From: Acidovorax sp. NB1
GTDB taxonomy: Bacteria > Pseudomonadota > Gammaproteobacteria > Burkholderiales > Burkholderiaceae_C
Reading direction: 5' to 3'
Assembly: GCF_005405905.1 (NCBI RefSeq)
Contig: NZ_BJHU01000035.1
Coordinates: forward strand, 417,880-481,879
DNA length: 64,000 nt
Under the pieces are notes generated by a model that was not told the origin of the DNA, did not search any database, and saw only the letters and a program-made list of their open reading frames with translations. The translations under genes and the position numbers were made by a program. This document shows, piece after piece, positions 16,199 to 26,872 of the stretch. Every line of letters starts with the position of its first letter. Position 1 is the stretch's first letter.

Positions 16199-18355
16199 TC
16201 AGTCGGGGATGGCGATGGTGCCCGCCGTGATGGCGATGGCATTGGCGGCAGCAGGCGTGGTGGCCAGCGGCGGCACGTTGGCGGCCATGATGGCCGGGGC
16301 GCTGCCCGGTGTGCCGCCACGCGGCACCGTGCGCACCACCTGGCTGGCAGGCAAAGCCTTGCCGCTGGCGAGGTGGTCGTACACGGCGTCGAGCGCGTGG
16401 TTCAGGTACACGTGCAGCGGCACGTAGCGGCTGTCGTAGCCCGGCAGCACCGTGGGCAGGCCGATGAAGCTGTCGAAGTGCTGGGCGTTGGCCACCTCCA
16501 CGTAGCTGAGCTTGCTGGCGGCGCCCTCGACCTTCTTGTTCAGCGCGGCATAGGGGCGCGAGGTATGGCTCACGGGCAGCAGCGCATCGGCGCGGCCATG
16601 TACGATCACGGCGGGCTTGCCACGCAGGTTACCGCTGCGGCGGGTTTCGTCCACACCGGCCTGCAGCTTCTTGGCAGCGGCGTCGGTGCCGGTGACCAGG
16701 TTGCGCAGGCACAGCGCGCCGCTCAGGTTCCAGTCGGCCACACCGGCGTCCGACACCGACAGGAAGTCGCGCGCCGGGCCCAGCTTGCCCAGGTTGTTGA
16801 CCAGATTGATGCCGCCCGAGGGAGGCACGCCGTTGCCCGTAGCAAACAGCACGGGCAGCGCGGCTGCGGCCAGCGGCGTGACCCCGCCGGTGGCTGCCGT
16901 GGCGGCGTAGCTGAAGCCGCAGAGGTTGTCCCGGACGCTGGCGCGCGAGAGGCTGTTGGCAAAGGTCACGGCCACGGCCGGGGCCACTTCAAATGCAGCC
17001 AGCGAGGCATGCAGGTCGTTCGACTCGGGCTCCCAGCCATAGGCGCGCAGTTTCTCCAGCGCCTCTTCGGCCTGCGTGGCCGTGGTGCTGGCCGTGAGCA
17101 GACCCGCCGCCTTGAGCGACGCGCAGCGGTTGGGAGCGATGGGCAGCGCAGTGCTGGCAAACCCGGCCGCAAACGCTGCGGCAAAAGGGCTGGTGCTGAC
17201 CGAGGGCGCGAGCGAAGCACAGGCCTGGTAGAGGTTGGCGTGGGTGGTGAAGTCCACCAGCGTCTTGCCGGTGACGGCCACATCGGCGCTGCCACGGCGC
17301 ACCGTGACGCCGGGGTTGGCGGGCAGCTCCAGCGCGGGCTCAGACACGGCCACGCCGCTGATGAGGCCTTGCGTGTCCAGCTCGGCGGCGGCGATGGCAG
17401 CGCCACCGCCGTTGGAGATGCTGGATGCGATCACGATGGTGTTGGCCGGGGTCAGCGTCTTGAGGCGCTGGCCCGCTGCATCGGTGGCGCCGTAGCGCTG
17501 GTTGAGCACGTAGTAGCCAAACTCCACCGCCTGCAGGGTGGTCGTACCCCAGTCCTTCTCGGCGTTCTGGCCCGAGTGCGCGTGCTTGAAGGCGAAGCGG
17601 TTGGGCGTGGCGGTGTTGAAGGCAGCCAGTTCGGCAGCCGTGAGGCTCGCATTAAAGGCCGCGGCCTTGCCAGCTGCAGTGGCCGTGGTGCGTGTGCCGT
17701 CGATCAGCGGCACGGTGTCATTCATGAGGTCGTGCGGTGCGCCGCCCGTGCCCTTGTCAGAGTACGCCACGGCGCAGCCCTTCTTGAGGCCCCATTCGCC
17801 AGTGGAGATGCCGCCATACACACCGCGCGAGCCCGAGGCCGTGGCGGTGATCATGCAGGGCTTCTTGGGGTCGAAGCTGGCAGGCACCTGCACCATGAGG
17901 GTGACGTTCTTGCGGCCTGTGCCATCGTCGGCAAACGCGATGTATTCGGTGCCCGCCACCTTGCCCTCGCCGGTGGTGACCTTGCCCTGCGCATCCACGT
18001 TGGGGCCGTAGAGCGTGCCGTAGCCACCGGCCGCCGTCATGTCGAGCATGGCGCGGTAGTTGGTGTGGATGGCGGTACGGCGCAGCTCGGCCGCCGTGGG
18101 CTGGAGCGGGTCGGCAAATGCGGGGGGCGCAGCGGCGGCCAGGCCAGAGGCACCCAGGCCCGCCGTGAGCAGGTCGTTGCTGCCGCCGTCGTAGCTGGCC
18201 TCGCTGATTGCGCCCAGGTAGGCAGGCTTGGTGTTGAGTGCGGCGCTGTCGCCATCACTGCCACCGCAGGCAGCCAACACCGCAGCGGCCAGCACTGCGG
18301 GAACGAACGGACGAGAAAAGGGACGAAAACGCGGGTTCTTGATGCTCATCTTCAT
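16199..18355 (-). CDS. D-(-)-3-hydroxybutyrate oligomer hydrolase lipoprotein
   Basis: A 718-aa extracytoplasmic hydrolase of the 3HB-oligomer hydrolase family, which cleaves soluble oligomers released from poly-3-hydroxybutyrate to monomers. A signal peptide ends in the lipobox VLAACGG, predicting lipidation. The segment VIASSISNGGGAAIAAAEL carries the lipase-box-like Ser; IVHGRADALLPVSHTSRPY and VANAQHFDSF supply the likely Asp and His. ATG 18355 has AGGAG nine bases before it; the longer frame to 18448 has none. It follows livM at a 93-base gap in the PHB cluster. Length agrees with the roughly 700 aa of known family members. Confidence 0.88.
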   Translation of the reverse strand: MKMSIKNPRFRPFSRPFVPAVLAAAVLAACGGSDGDSAALNTKPAYLGAISEASYDGGSNDLLTAGLGASGLAAAAPPAFADPLQPTAAELRRTAIHTNYRAMLDMTAAGGYGTLYGPNVDAQGKVTTGEGKVAGTEYIAFADDGTGRKNVTLMVQVPASFDPKKPCMITATASGSRGVYGGISTGEWGLKKGCAVAYSDKGTGGAPHDLMNDTVPLIDGTRTTATAAGKAAAFNASLTAAELAAFNTATPNRFAFKHAHSGQNAEKDWGTTTLQAVEFGYYVLNQRYGATDAAGQRLKTLTPANTIVIASSISNGGGAAIAAAELDTQGLISGVAVSEPALELPANPGVTVRRGSADVAVTGKTLVDFTTHANLYQACASLAPSVSTSPFAAAFAAGFASTALPIAPNRCASLKAAGLLTASTTATQAEEALEKLRAYGWEPESNDLHASLAAFEVAPAVAVTFANSLSRASVRDNLCGFSYAATAATGGVTPLAAAALPVLFATGNGVPPSGGINLVNNLGKLGPARDFLSVSDAGVADWNLSGALCLRNLVTGTDAAAKKLQAGVDETRRSGNLRGKPAVIVHGRADALLPVSHTSRPYAALNKKVEGAASKLSYVEVANAQHFDSFIGLPTVLPGYDSRYVPLHVYLNHALDAVYDHLASGKALPASQVVRTVPRGGTPGSAPAIMAANVPPLATTPAAANAIAITAGTIAIPD

Positions 18356-18448
18356 GTGCTTGTCTCCTGGAGTTTTTTCTTTGCGTCTTGTTGCACAGCT
18401 CACCCACACACCCAGGCCACGCCGGTCACCCGGCGCGGCCGGGGCCAC

Positions 18449-19522
18449 TCACCCCGCCTTGCGCGCAGCTGCCGCGCGCAGGCGCCCCACCACACCGGTG
18501 GGGAAGTAATAGACAGACAGAACAAACAGCACGCCCAGCCACAGCAACCAGCGGTCGGGCGACAGCAGGGCCGACAGCCAGGGCAGACCCGAGGTGGCCT
18601 CGTGGCCCAGGCGCAGCAGATCCTGCAGGTAGCTTTGCGCCACCAGAAACAGCACGGCGCCAATGGCCGAGCCGTAGATCGTGCCCATGCCGCCGATCAC
18701 CACGATGAGCAGGCAGTCCATCATGATTTCGAAGCTGAGCGAGGTGTCCGGCCCGTTGTAGCGCAGCCAGAGCGCGAGCATCGCGCCCGCCATAGTGGCA
18801 AACAGCGCCGACAGCACGCTCGATGTGGTGCGGTACACCACCACGCGGTAGCCAATGGCTTCGGCGCGGAACTCGTTTTCGCGGATGGCCTGCAGCACGC
18901 GGCCGAAGGGCGAGTTGACGATGCGCAGCAGCGCCAGCACCAGCGCCACGGCCGTGACGAAGAGCAGGTAGTAGCAGATCAGACGCCCGTCGATGGTCAC
19001 GCCCAGGAAGGGATCGTCAAACGGCTCGAAGCTGGGCGACAGGATCTCGGGCACCTTGAAGGTGAGGCCGTCTTCGCCGCCGGTGATATCCGACAGCTGC
19101 GAGGCCAGCGTCTGGAAGGCGGCAGCCACGGCCAGCGTGATCATGGCGAAGAAGATGGCCCGCACGCGCAGCGAGAACAGGCCCACGGCCAGCGACAGCA
19201 GCAGCGACAGCAGCAGTGCGCCGCCAACACCCACACCCAGCGCGGTCCAGGTGGGCCCCAGGCGGGTAGTGGCCACGGCAATGCCATAGGCGCCAATGCC
19301 AAAGAACATGGTGTGCGCAAAGCTCACGATGCCGGTGTAGCCCAGCAGCAGGTCGAAGCTGGCGACCAGCACCACAAAGATCAGCACCTTGGCCGCCACA
19401 GACAGCGCCTTGACGCCGGGGAAAAGAAAGGGCGCAAACGCCAGCCCCAGCAGGAGGGTCACGAGGATGACCGCCAGCACCTTGCTGCGCGGGTAGTCGC
19501 CAGATAGAAGTCGATTCAGCAT
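18449..19522 (-). CDS. LIV-type ABC transporter permease LivM (PHB locus)
   Basis: A 357-aa inner-membrane permease with about ten hydrophobic segments and the family motifs DLLLGYTGIVSFAHTMFFGIGAY and RVVVYRTTSSVLSALFATMAGA. GGAG lies nine bases before ATG 19522. The gene follows livH after a 16-base gap and precedes the 3HB-oligomer hydrolase gene. With LivH it would form the channel of an importer energised by LivG and LivF. The substrate is not predictable from the permease; context suggests a hydroxybutyrate-related or branched carboxylate. Confidence 0.88.
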   Translation of the reverse strand: MLNRLLSGDYPRSKVLAVILVTLLLGLAFAPFLFPGVKALSVAAKVLIFVVLVASFDLLLGYTGIVSFAHTMFFGIGAYGIAVATTRLGPTWTALGVGVGGALLLSLLLSLAVGLFSLRVRAIFFAMITLAVAAAFQTLASQLSDITGGEDGLTFKVPEILSPSFEPFDDPFLGVTIDGRLICYYLLFVTAVALVLALLRIVNSPFGRVLQAIRENEFRAEAIGYRVVVYRTTSSVLSALFATMAGAMLALWLRYNGPDTSLSFEIMMDCLLIVVIGGMGTIYGSAIGAVLFLVAQSYLQDLLRLGHEATSGLPWLSALLSPDRWLLWLGVLFVLSVYYFPTGVVGRLRAAAARKAG

Positions 19523-19538
19523 GTTGTGGGGCTCCTCA

Positions 19539-20525
19539 TCAGCGGTTGGCAACCGGATAGACGCCTTGCGGGCGCCACAGCAGGATCGCGACCATGAGGG
19601 CAATGTTGGAGAACAGCGCCACCTTGGGCACCAGGAAGCCGGTGTAGTTGGCCATCAGCCCTACCAGCAGCGCACCGATGAGCGCCCCGCCCGTGCTGCC
19701 CAGGCCGCCGATGATGATCACGATGAAGATCAGCACGTTGACCTGCGCGCCCATCTGGGGCACCACGTTCTGCTGGTACAGGCCCCACATCACGCCGCCC
19801 AGGCCCGCCAGGGCCGAGCCCACCACGAACACGCCAATGAACAGGCGGCGTATGCGGTAGCCCAGGCTTTCGACCATCTCGCGGTCTTGCACACCAGCGC
19901 GGATCAGCAGGCCGACCTTGGTGCGCGACAGCGTCCAGGCCAGCACGCCGAACACCAGCAGGCCCACGGCCACGGCCACCAGGCGGTACTTTTCGATGGC
20001 CGCATCGCCCACCAGCAGCGAGCCGCGCATGCCTTCGGGCAGCGGCAGCGGAATCTGCTGCGGGCCCCAGATGACCTTGATGAGTTCTTCACCAATGATC
20101 ATGCCGCCCATGGTAATGAGGATCTGCTTCAAGTGCTGGCCGTACACCGGCCGCACGATGAAGCGCTCGAACGCCAGGCCCACGGCCCCCGCCACCGCCA
20201 TGGCCACCACCATGGCGGGCAGCACGGCCATCAGGTTGCGCCACAGCTCGGCGCTCTGGGTGTAGTCGCCCATGGCGCCCAGCACGCTGGTGGCCACAAA
20301 GGCACCGAGTGCAATGAACACGCCGTGACCGAAGTTCAGCACGTCCATGAGGCCAAACACCAGCGTGAGGCCCGAGGCGATGATGAAGATGATCATGCCC
20401 ATGGCCAGCCCCGCCACCGTGAGCGTGAGCCAGGTGCTGGGCGAGCCCACAAAGGGCAGCACCAGCAGCGCCAGCGCAGGCACCAGGGCCAGGGGTTTCC
20501 AGTCGAAGTCGCGGGCCATGCTCAT
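19539..20525 (-). CDS. LIV-type ABC transporter permease LivH (PHB locus)
   Basis: A 328-aa permease. GLTLVFGLMDVLNFGHGVFIALGAF is the typical LivH start of the conserved core, and IIIGGLGSTGGALIGALLVG is the conserved C-terminal loop. ATG 20525 has AAGGAGG six bases upstream. It follows livF after a 115-base gap that carries a short family-specific repeat, and it is followed by livM. Confidence 0.9.
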   Translation of the reverse strand: MSMARDFDWKPLALVPALALLVLPFVGSPSTWLTLTVAGLAMGMIIFIIASGLTLVFGLMDVLNFGHGVFIALGAFVATSVLGAMGDYTQSAELWRNLMAVLPAMVVAMAVAGAVGLAFERFIVRPVYGQHLKQILITMGGMIIGEELIKVIWGPQQIPLPLPEGMRGSLLVGDAAIEKYRLVAVAVGLLVFGVLAWTLSRTKVGLLIRAGVQDREMVESLGYRIRRLFIGVFVVGSALAGLGGVMWGLYQQNVVPQMGAQVNVLIFIVIIIGGLGSTGGALIGALLVGLMANYTGFLVPKVALFSNIALMVAILLWRPQGVYPVANR

Positions 20526-20565
20526 GCCAGGCCTCCTTGTTGGGGGGTGGGGGAATGTGCAATCA

Positions 20566-20580
20566 CTATGCTTTTGATAG
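20566..20580 (-). repeat. short Comamonadaceae-type motif CTATCAAAAGCATAG in livF-livH gap
   Basis: On the minus strand it reads CTATCAAAAGCATAG, nearly the same as TATCAAAATCATAG at 7389-7402; a looser relative occurs at 26817-26831 (CTACAACTTCAATAG). All three are intergenic. It looks like a dispersed small palindromic repeat; function unknown. Confidence 0.4.
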
Positions 20581-20640
20581 CTGCAATCGCATGATGGACG
20601 CGCGCAGACGGCCTGAAAAGCTTGAAACCAAGGGTGACAC

Positions 20641-21384
20641 TCATAGCGCCAGCCCCAGCAGCGAGCGCTGCAGTTCTTCGTCTTGCGCCAGCGCGGCCAT
20701 GCTGCCCGCATGCACCACCTGGCCGTTGTCCATCACGGCCACGGTGTCACCCAGTCGCTTGGCAAAGTTGATGTTTTGCTCGACGAGCAGGATGGTCACG
20801 CCACTCTTCTTGAGCTGGTCGAACGCATCGATCATGTTGTTGATGATGGCGGGCGCGAGGCCCTTGCTGGGCTCGTCCACGATGAGCAGATCGCGCGGCT
20901 CGACGATGGCGCGGCTCACAGCCACCATCTGCTTTTGGCCTCCGCTGAGCTTGCCTGCGGGGTGGTTCCAGAACTTCTCCACTGCTGGGAAGAGCTTGAA
21001 GATCCACTGCAGCCGCGCCTCGTCCATCTGCGCGGCATTGCGCGCGCTGCGGGCGGCCAGCAGCATGTTTTCCTTCACCGTGAGGTCGGCAAAGATGCCC
21101 ATGTTCTCGGGCACATAGGCGATGTTCAGGCCGGCAATGGCGGGGGTGTTCATCGCGGTGATGTCTTTGCCGCCAAAGTGGATGGAGCCCTGCGACGCAT
21201 GCCACAGGCCCATGATGGTGCGCAGCGTGGTCGTCTTGCCCGCGCCGTTGCGGCCCAGCAGCATGGTGAGCTGGCCCTTGGGCACGGCCAGGTCCACGCC
21301 GTGCAGGATGTGGTACGCGCCGATGTGCGTGTGCACGCCCTTGAGTTCGAGCAGGTTGGTGGTGCTTGCGTTGCTGGTGCTCAT
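20641..21384 (-). CDS. LIV-type ABC transporter ATP-binding protein LivF (PHB locus)
   Basis: A 247-aa ATPase. Walker A is GRNGAGKTT, the ABC signature is LSGGQKQMV, Walker B is LLIVDEPSKGLAP, and the Q-loop and H-region are normal. LLVEQNINFAKRLGD is typical of LivF. Its ATG overlaps the livG stop (ATGA), so the two ATPases are translationally coupled and probably form the heterodimer that drives LivH/LivM. Confidence 0.92.
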   Translation of the reverse strand: MSTSNASTTNLLELKGVHTHIGAYHILHGVDLAVPKGQLTMLLGRNGAGKTTTLRTIMGLWHASQGSIHFGGKDITAMNTPAIAGLNIAYVPENMGIFADLTVKENMLLAARSARNAAQMDEARLQWIFKLFPAVEKFWNHPAGKLSGGQKQMVAVSRAIVEPRDLLIVDEPSKGLAPAIINNMIDAFDQLKKSGVTILLVEQNINFAKRLGDTVAVMDNGQVVHAGSMAALAQDEELQRSLLGLAL

Positions 21385-22151
21385 GCGGCCTCCTTGGTCA
21401 CACCCAGGTAGGCCTCTTGCACCACGGGCGATGCGATCACCTCGGCCGGTGGGCCATCGGCCACCAGCGTGCCGTTGGTCAGCACGATGATGCGGTCGGC
21501 CAGCTCGCGCACCACGTCCATCTTGTGCTCCACCAGCAGGATGATCTTGGTCTTGTCCTTCTTCAGCTCGCGGATCAGGTTCAGGATCACGGGCGCCTCG
21601 TCATGGCTCATGCCGGCCGTGGGCTCGTCGAACATGTAGACCTGCGGCTCCAGCGCCATGAGCAATGCCACCTCCAGCTTGCGCTGGTCGCCGTGTGGCA
21701 GGCTGGCCACGGGGGTGTCGGCGCGGTCGGTCATGGCCACGGCCTGCAGGATCACGCGGGCGCGCTGGGTCAGCGCGGTGTGGTCGCTCCAGACGCTCCA
21801 CAGGTTCAGGCCCCGGCGGTGCTTGCCCTCCTGTGTGGCCTGCACGGCCAGGCGCACGTTTTCGAGCACGCTGAGGTTGGGAAACAGGTTGGTGAGCTGG
21901 AACGCCCGGCCCAGGCCCGCGTGGGTGCGTGCCGAGACGGACTGGCCCGTAAGGTCCTGCCCGCCCAGCGTGACGCTGCCACTGGTGGCCTTGAGTTGCC
22001 CCGAGATCAGGTTGAAGTAGGTGGTCTTGCCCGCGCCGTTGGGGCCCACGATGGCGGTCAGCGTGCCGGGCTCGAACGAGCAGGTCACGCCGTTGACCGC
22101 CACGTGGCCGCCGAAGCGGATGGTCAAGTCCTTGGTGGCCAAGGTGCTCAT
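21381..22151 (-). CDS. LIV-type ABC transporter ATP-binding protein LivG (PHB locus)
   Basis: A 256-aa ATPase with Walker A GPNGAGKTT, the LivG insert region GLGRAFQLTNLFPNLSVLENVRLA, a degenerate signature SLPHGDQRKLEVALLMAL, and Walker B VYMFDEPTAGMSHDE. ATG 22151 is inferred from homology; no strong SD is visible, and a longer frame upstream reaches into the preceding gene's 3' region. It lies 83 bases after the PHB depolymerase stop, behind a GC-rich hairpin. Confidence 0.9.
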   Translation of the reverse strand: MSTLATKDLTIRFGGHVAVNGVTCSFEPGTLTAIVGPNGAGKTTYFNLISGQLKATSGSVTLGGQDLTGQSVSARTHAGLGRAFQLTNLFPNLSVLENVRLAVQATQEGKHRRGLNLWSVWSDHTALTQRARVILQAVAMTDRADTPVASLPHGDQRKLEVALLMALEPQVYMFDEPTAGMSHDEAPVILNLIRELKKDKTKIILLVEHKMDVVRELADRIIVLTNGTLVADGPPAEVIASPVVQEAYLGVTKEAA

Positions 22152-22198
22152 GGGTGGGGGTTCACTTTCACGGTCTGAGTCAATCGATGGAAATGGGT

Positions 22199-22228
22199 GG
22201 GGCGCCCTGCCCTGCGGCAGCGCGCCCC
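22199..22228 (-). other. GC-rich hairpin between PHB depolymerase and livG
   Basis: GGGGCGC and GCGCCCC arms enclose CTGCC/GGCAG pairs, forming a stable stem with no T-run. It may protect the depolymerase mRNA or reduce read-through into livGF, allowing different levels of secreted enzyme and transporter. Confidence 0.4.
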
Positions 22229-22234
22229 GGCACT

Positions 22235-23716
22235 TTAAGGACAAGTGCCGATAACGTAGTAGTTGGTGCTGGTCTGCTTCAAGGTGTTGGTGACGAACAC
22301 ATTCCACAGGCCCATGTTCTGGTTGGAGCCCAGCGCATAGGTATAGCCCCCGGCGGCATAGGCGCGCCCGGCCAGCGTGTGTGCATAGTTGCTGGCCGTG
22401 GTGCAGGTGGCCGTGCCGCCCGAGCCCGCCAGCGTGGTGCCCGACGCAGCGGCCGATGTGGCGCCTTCGGCCCCATTGGCATCGGCGGCGCGCACTGTCC
22501 AGCTGTAGGTGGTGGATGCGGCCAGGCCGGTGTCGGTGTAGCTGGTAGCAGTGACGGGCAGCGCGTTGACCTTGTTGGCGTTGCGGTACACGTTGTAGCT
22601 GGCTGCGCCCGTGACAGCGGCCCAGCCGATGGCCATGCTGCTGGCGGTGGCGCCCGAGGTGCTCACGCCCGTGGGGGCAGGCAGGGCCACAGGGTCAGGG
22701 GGCGTGGTGCCGCCCGTGCCGCTGGAGACGCGGTCCACCATGGCTTTGATGGCCGCCATCTGCGGGCCGGACTTCTTGGAATAGTTGGCGCTGTCATAGC
22801 CCCACCAGTCCCAGCAGCTGTTGGTGGCTGCAGTGCTGGTCTGCGGGTACAGCATCACGATGTTGTTGGTGTCGGCCCAGCGGTTGTAGCCCGTGTTGCG
22901 CACGTACTGCTGCTGCACGTCACTGATGTTCTGCTTGCAGCCATGCAGCACCACATGCAGCTTGCAGGTGGCCGTGCCGCCCGCCTGGCAGGCCTGGGGC
23001 ACATAAGCCCAGCCCGTGGTGGCCATGCCGTGGTTGCTGATGAATTCGCTCTGGTTGAACTCGATGTAGTTGCCGGTGGGCAAGGTGGCGTTGTTGCGAG
23101 CGTTCAGCGTGCCGTACAGGTGCTGCAGCATGGCACCGGCCAGGTCGAAGTTGCAGTCGCTGATGTAGGGCGCGCCCTTGGTGGAGCAGCCATTGCCGTA
23201 GTCGGCCGTCACCATCGCGTGTTCGGCCGCGATGTCTTTCTTGTAGACCACGTTGGCCGTGGGCACGAAGCTGTTGTAGTAGGTGCGCAGCGCGTCCATG
23301 GCACCGGTCTTGACCACGCTGTCGAGCGTGCCTGAGAACAGGTAGACCTTGGAGCTTTGCAGGTTGGCCACGGGGTCGATCACGCCCTGGCTGGCCCAGG
23401 TGTTGGTGGTGCTCACCAGCGTGCTGGTGGGGATGCCTGCGGGGCTGGCCATGCAGCGCCCGGTGGCATTGACGACCGATCCTTCAGCGCAATAGAACGG
23501 GCCGCCAGCGACCACGCCCGCGCCCTTGGCAAACGTGGCCGAATACGCCACGTGCAACTGCACCGCCATGAAGCCGCCCGAGGACAGGCCCGACACGGTG
23601 GTCTGCGTCTTGTCGATCTTGAGTGCTGGCAGGTTGACGGCGGCAAAGGCGCTGCCCGTGCCACACAGTGCCATTGCAGCCCCTGCTGCAGCCGCCCGGA
23701 TGAAATTGAAAGCCAT
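22235..23716 (-). CDS. phaZ: extracellular poly(3-hydroxybutyrate) depolymerase
   Basis: A 493-aa secreted enzyme. The signal peptide covers residues 1-26 (FIRAAAAGAAMALCGTGSAFAA). The catalytic domain has the lipase box GLSSGG near residue 45, and LHVVLHGCKQNISDVQQQYV carries the family's HGC oxyanion region. A fibronectin-III linker (about residues 345-430: PAPTGVSTSG to SGTTLAGS) leads to a C-terminal substrate-binding domain (TASNYAHTLAGRAY to YYVIGTCP). This is the three-part layout of exported denatured-PHB depolymerases. ATG 23716 has a GGAG at good distance. It precedes the LIV transporter genes in the same direction. Confidence 0.9.
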   Translation of the reverse strand: MAFNFIRAAAAGAAMALCGTGSAFAAVNLPALKIDKTQTTVSGLSSGGFMAVQLHVAYSATFAKGAGVVAGGPFYCAEGSVVNATGRCMASPAGIPTSTLVSTTNTWASQGVIDPVANLQSSKVYLFSGTLDSVVKTGAMDALRTYYNSFVPTANVVYKKDIAAEHAMVTADYGNGCSTKGAPYISDCNFDLAGAMLQHLYGTLNARNNATLPTGNYIEFNQSEFISNHGMATTGWAYVPQACQAGGTATCKLHVVLHGCKQNISDVQQQYVRNTGYNRWADTNNIVMLYPQTSTAATNSCWDWWGYDSANYSKKSGPQMAAIKAMVDRVSSGTGGTTPPDPVALPAPTGVSTSGATASSMAIGWAAVTGAASYNVYRNANKVNALPVTATSYTDTGLAASTTYSWTVRAADANGAEGATSAAASGTTLAGSGGTATCTTASNYAHTLAGRAYAAGGYTYALGSNQNMGLWNVFVTNTLKQTSTNYYVIGTCP

Positions 23717-23797
23717 GTTGTCTTGTCTCCAAATAATTTTTGAGAAAAACCGACCCAGCCCCCGTGTAATCCGGGGGTTCATGCATCAATTCACTGG

Positions 23798-23819
23798 AAA
23801 AAAAGGGGCGGCCGCCCCC
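23798..23819 (-). terminator. rho-independent terminator after the second binding-protein gene
   Basis: On the minus strand GGGGGCGGCCGCCCC is followed directly by seven T. It lies about 60 bases beyond the binding-protein stop and before the PHB depolymerase gene. The depolymerase therefore probably has its own promoter. Confidence 0.75.
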
Positions 23820-23878
23820 GCGAGGATGGATCCCCGCCGGACTGAACAATCGTCAGCCAGCGGGGCCACGCAAACCGT

Positions 23879-25072
23879 TTATCGCTTGTTGCGAATCGGA
23901 ACTTGCATCTCTTCAGGCTTGATCTCGCGCACCAGCTCGGGCACGCCCCAGGCAAAGGCCGGGTCCACCTTGATCTTGAAGTGGTACATGCTCTGCATGG
24001 CCTGGTGGTCTTCCTTGCGGAAGGTCATCTTGCCCTTGGGCGTCTCGAAGCTCATGCCCTCCATGGTCTTGATGAGCTTGTTGGTGTTGGTGTCACCGTT
24101 CGTGGCCTTGAGGGCCGTGACCAGCGCCATGGCAGAGCTGAAACCACCGGCGGTGAAGAAGTCTGGCGGAGTCTTGAACTCCTTGTAGTGCGCGGCCACC
24201 AGGGCTTCGTTCACGGGGTTCTTGGGGATGCCGAAGTAGTAGTACGTGGCGCCTTCCATGCCCGGGAAGTTCTTGTACGCAGCCATGGCGGGCAGGATGT
24301 TGCCGCCCGTGGCGATCTCGATGCCGTAGCGCTTGAGGTCCAGATCAGCGATCTTGAACGGGTTGCCTGCACCGGCCCAGATGATGAAGATGACCTTGCG
24401 GCCGGGCACGTCCTTGAGCTTGTCGATCAGGCGCTGGGCACCGGCGGTGAAGTCGGTGGTGGTGGTGGGCAGGTATTCCTCGTGCACCAGCTTGGCGTTC
24501 TTGAGCGCGTCCTTGAAGGCCTTCACGCCGTCGCGGCCGAAGGCATAGTCCTGCGCCAGCGTGGCCACGGTCACGCCCGCCTTGTCGATGGCCACGGCGT
24601 TGGAGATGGCGTCCTGGCTGCTGTTGCGGCCGGTGCGGAAGATGTACTTGTTCCACTTGTCGCCGGTGATGGCATCGGCCACGGCGGGCTCGACCAGCAG
24701 GATCTTCTTGTATTCCTCGGCCACGGGCAGCAGGGCCAGGGCCACGCCGCTGGAGGTGGGGCCGACGGCGATGTCGGCCTTGTCGTCCGAGTAGGCCGAG
24801 GCCAGCAAGCTTTTGCCCAGATCGGGCTTGCCCTGGTCATCCTTCTCGATCACGACGAGCTTCTTGCCATTGACGGTCATGCTGCCGCCGGTGGCGTAGT
24901 TCAGGCCCATCATCAGGCCGGTCTGGGTCTGCTTGCCATAGGCTTCCAACGGGCCGGTCTTGCTGTAGACGTGGGCGATGCGGATTTCGCCGGTCTGGGC
25001 GAAAGCGGGGGCGGAAAGCGTGGCGGCGGTAACGGCTGCAGTGGCGAGGGTGACCAGAGTGCGACGGTGCAT
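23879..25072 (-). CDS. LIV-type ABC transporter periplasmic binding protein (PHB locus, copy 2)
   Basis: A 397-aa Peripla_BP_6 receptor. The signal peptide covers residues 1-25 (TLVTLATAAVTAATLSAPAFAQ), and the mature protein begins TGEIRIAHVYSKTGPLEAYGKQ. AVGPTSSGVALALLPVAEEYKK and QDYAFGRDGVKAFKDAL are normal receptor segments. ATG 25072 has AGGAG eight bases upstream. It is transcribed from a candidate sigma54 promoter 32-47 bases upstream, with a sigma54 activator gene directly before it, and is ended by a strong terminator. It likely feeds the LivHMGF channel encoded below; ligand not known. Confidence 0.88.
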   Translation of the reverse strand: MHRRTLVTLATAAVTAATLSAPAFAQTGEIRIAHVYSKTGPLEAYGKQTQTGLMMGLNYATGGSMTVNGKKLVVIEKDDQGKPDLGKSLLASAYSDDKADIAVGPTSSGVALALLPVAEEYKKILLVEPAVADAITGDKWNKYIFRTGRNSSQDAISNAVAIDKAGVTVATLAQDYAFGRDGVKAFKDALKNAKLVHEEYLPTTTTDFTAGAQRLIDKLKDVPGRKVIFIIWAGAGNPFKIADLDLKRYGIEIATGGNILPAMAAYKNFPGMEGATYYYFGIPKNPVNEALVAAHYKEFKTPPDFFTAGGFSSAMALVTALKATNGDTNTNKLIKTMEGMSFETPKGKMTFRKEDHQAMQSMYHFKIKVDPAFAWGVPELVREIKPEEMQVPIRNKR

Positions 25073-25103
25073 GGCGATGTCTCCTGTTGTGATGCCTGAA
25101 CAT

Positions 25104-25119
25104 TGCACAGTTTGTGCCA
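25104..25119 (-). promoter_or_regulatory. candidate sigma54 promoter of the binding-protein gene
   Basis: On the minus strand the sequence is TGGCACAAACTGTGCA: GG and GC exactly 10 bases apart, with a full TGGCAC -24 box and a -12 box one base off TTGCA. The start of transcription would be near 25093, placing the AGGAG and ATG 25072 at normal distance. Confidence 0.65.
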
Positions 25120-25170
25120 GCTCGCAAGCTATTGATTTGTATGAAACTTCTGCTAACACCTCAGAAGCAG

Positions 25171-25223
25171 TGTCTGAAATTAGTGCAGTTGATTTGCCTG
25201 AATTTCAGACATTTGCCTGAAAT

Positions 25224-25233
<10 letters not shown>
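25171..25233. promoter_or_regulatory. repeated TGYCTGAAWTT enhancer-like sites
   Basis: TGTCTGAAATT at 25171-25181 and AATTTCAGACA at 25201-25211 are a perfect 11-bp inverted repeat. TTGCCTGAATTTCAG (25195) and TTGCCTGAAATTTATTCAGG (25214) are further dyads of the same core. They lie 50-130 bases upstream of the -24/-12 promoter and overlap the 3' end of the sigma54 activator gene. They are its probable binding sites. Confidence 0.55.
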
Positions 25234-26738
<1,505 letters not shown>

Positions 26739-26872
26739 CTGCGGATGGTATCGCGGCGCTGCTGTCCAGTACCCGCCCACACACACGGGCAAAGGAAGCG
26801 CCCAATGCTCGAATTGCTACAACTTCAATAGCTAAAAGGGCAATACCAATGCGCGGTAACGGCCATTTTTTA

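Noticed and set aside
16193..19507. A very long open frame (1104 codons) on the plus strand
   Set aside because: It lies antisense to the 3HB-oligomer hydrolase and livM genes, has low-complexity His/Arg/Gly-rich sequence and no motifs; it is a high-GC shadow.
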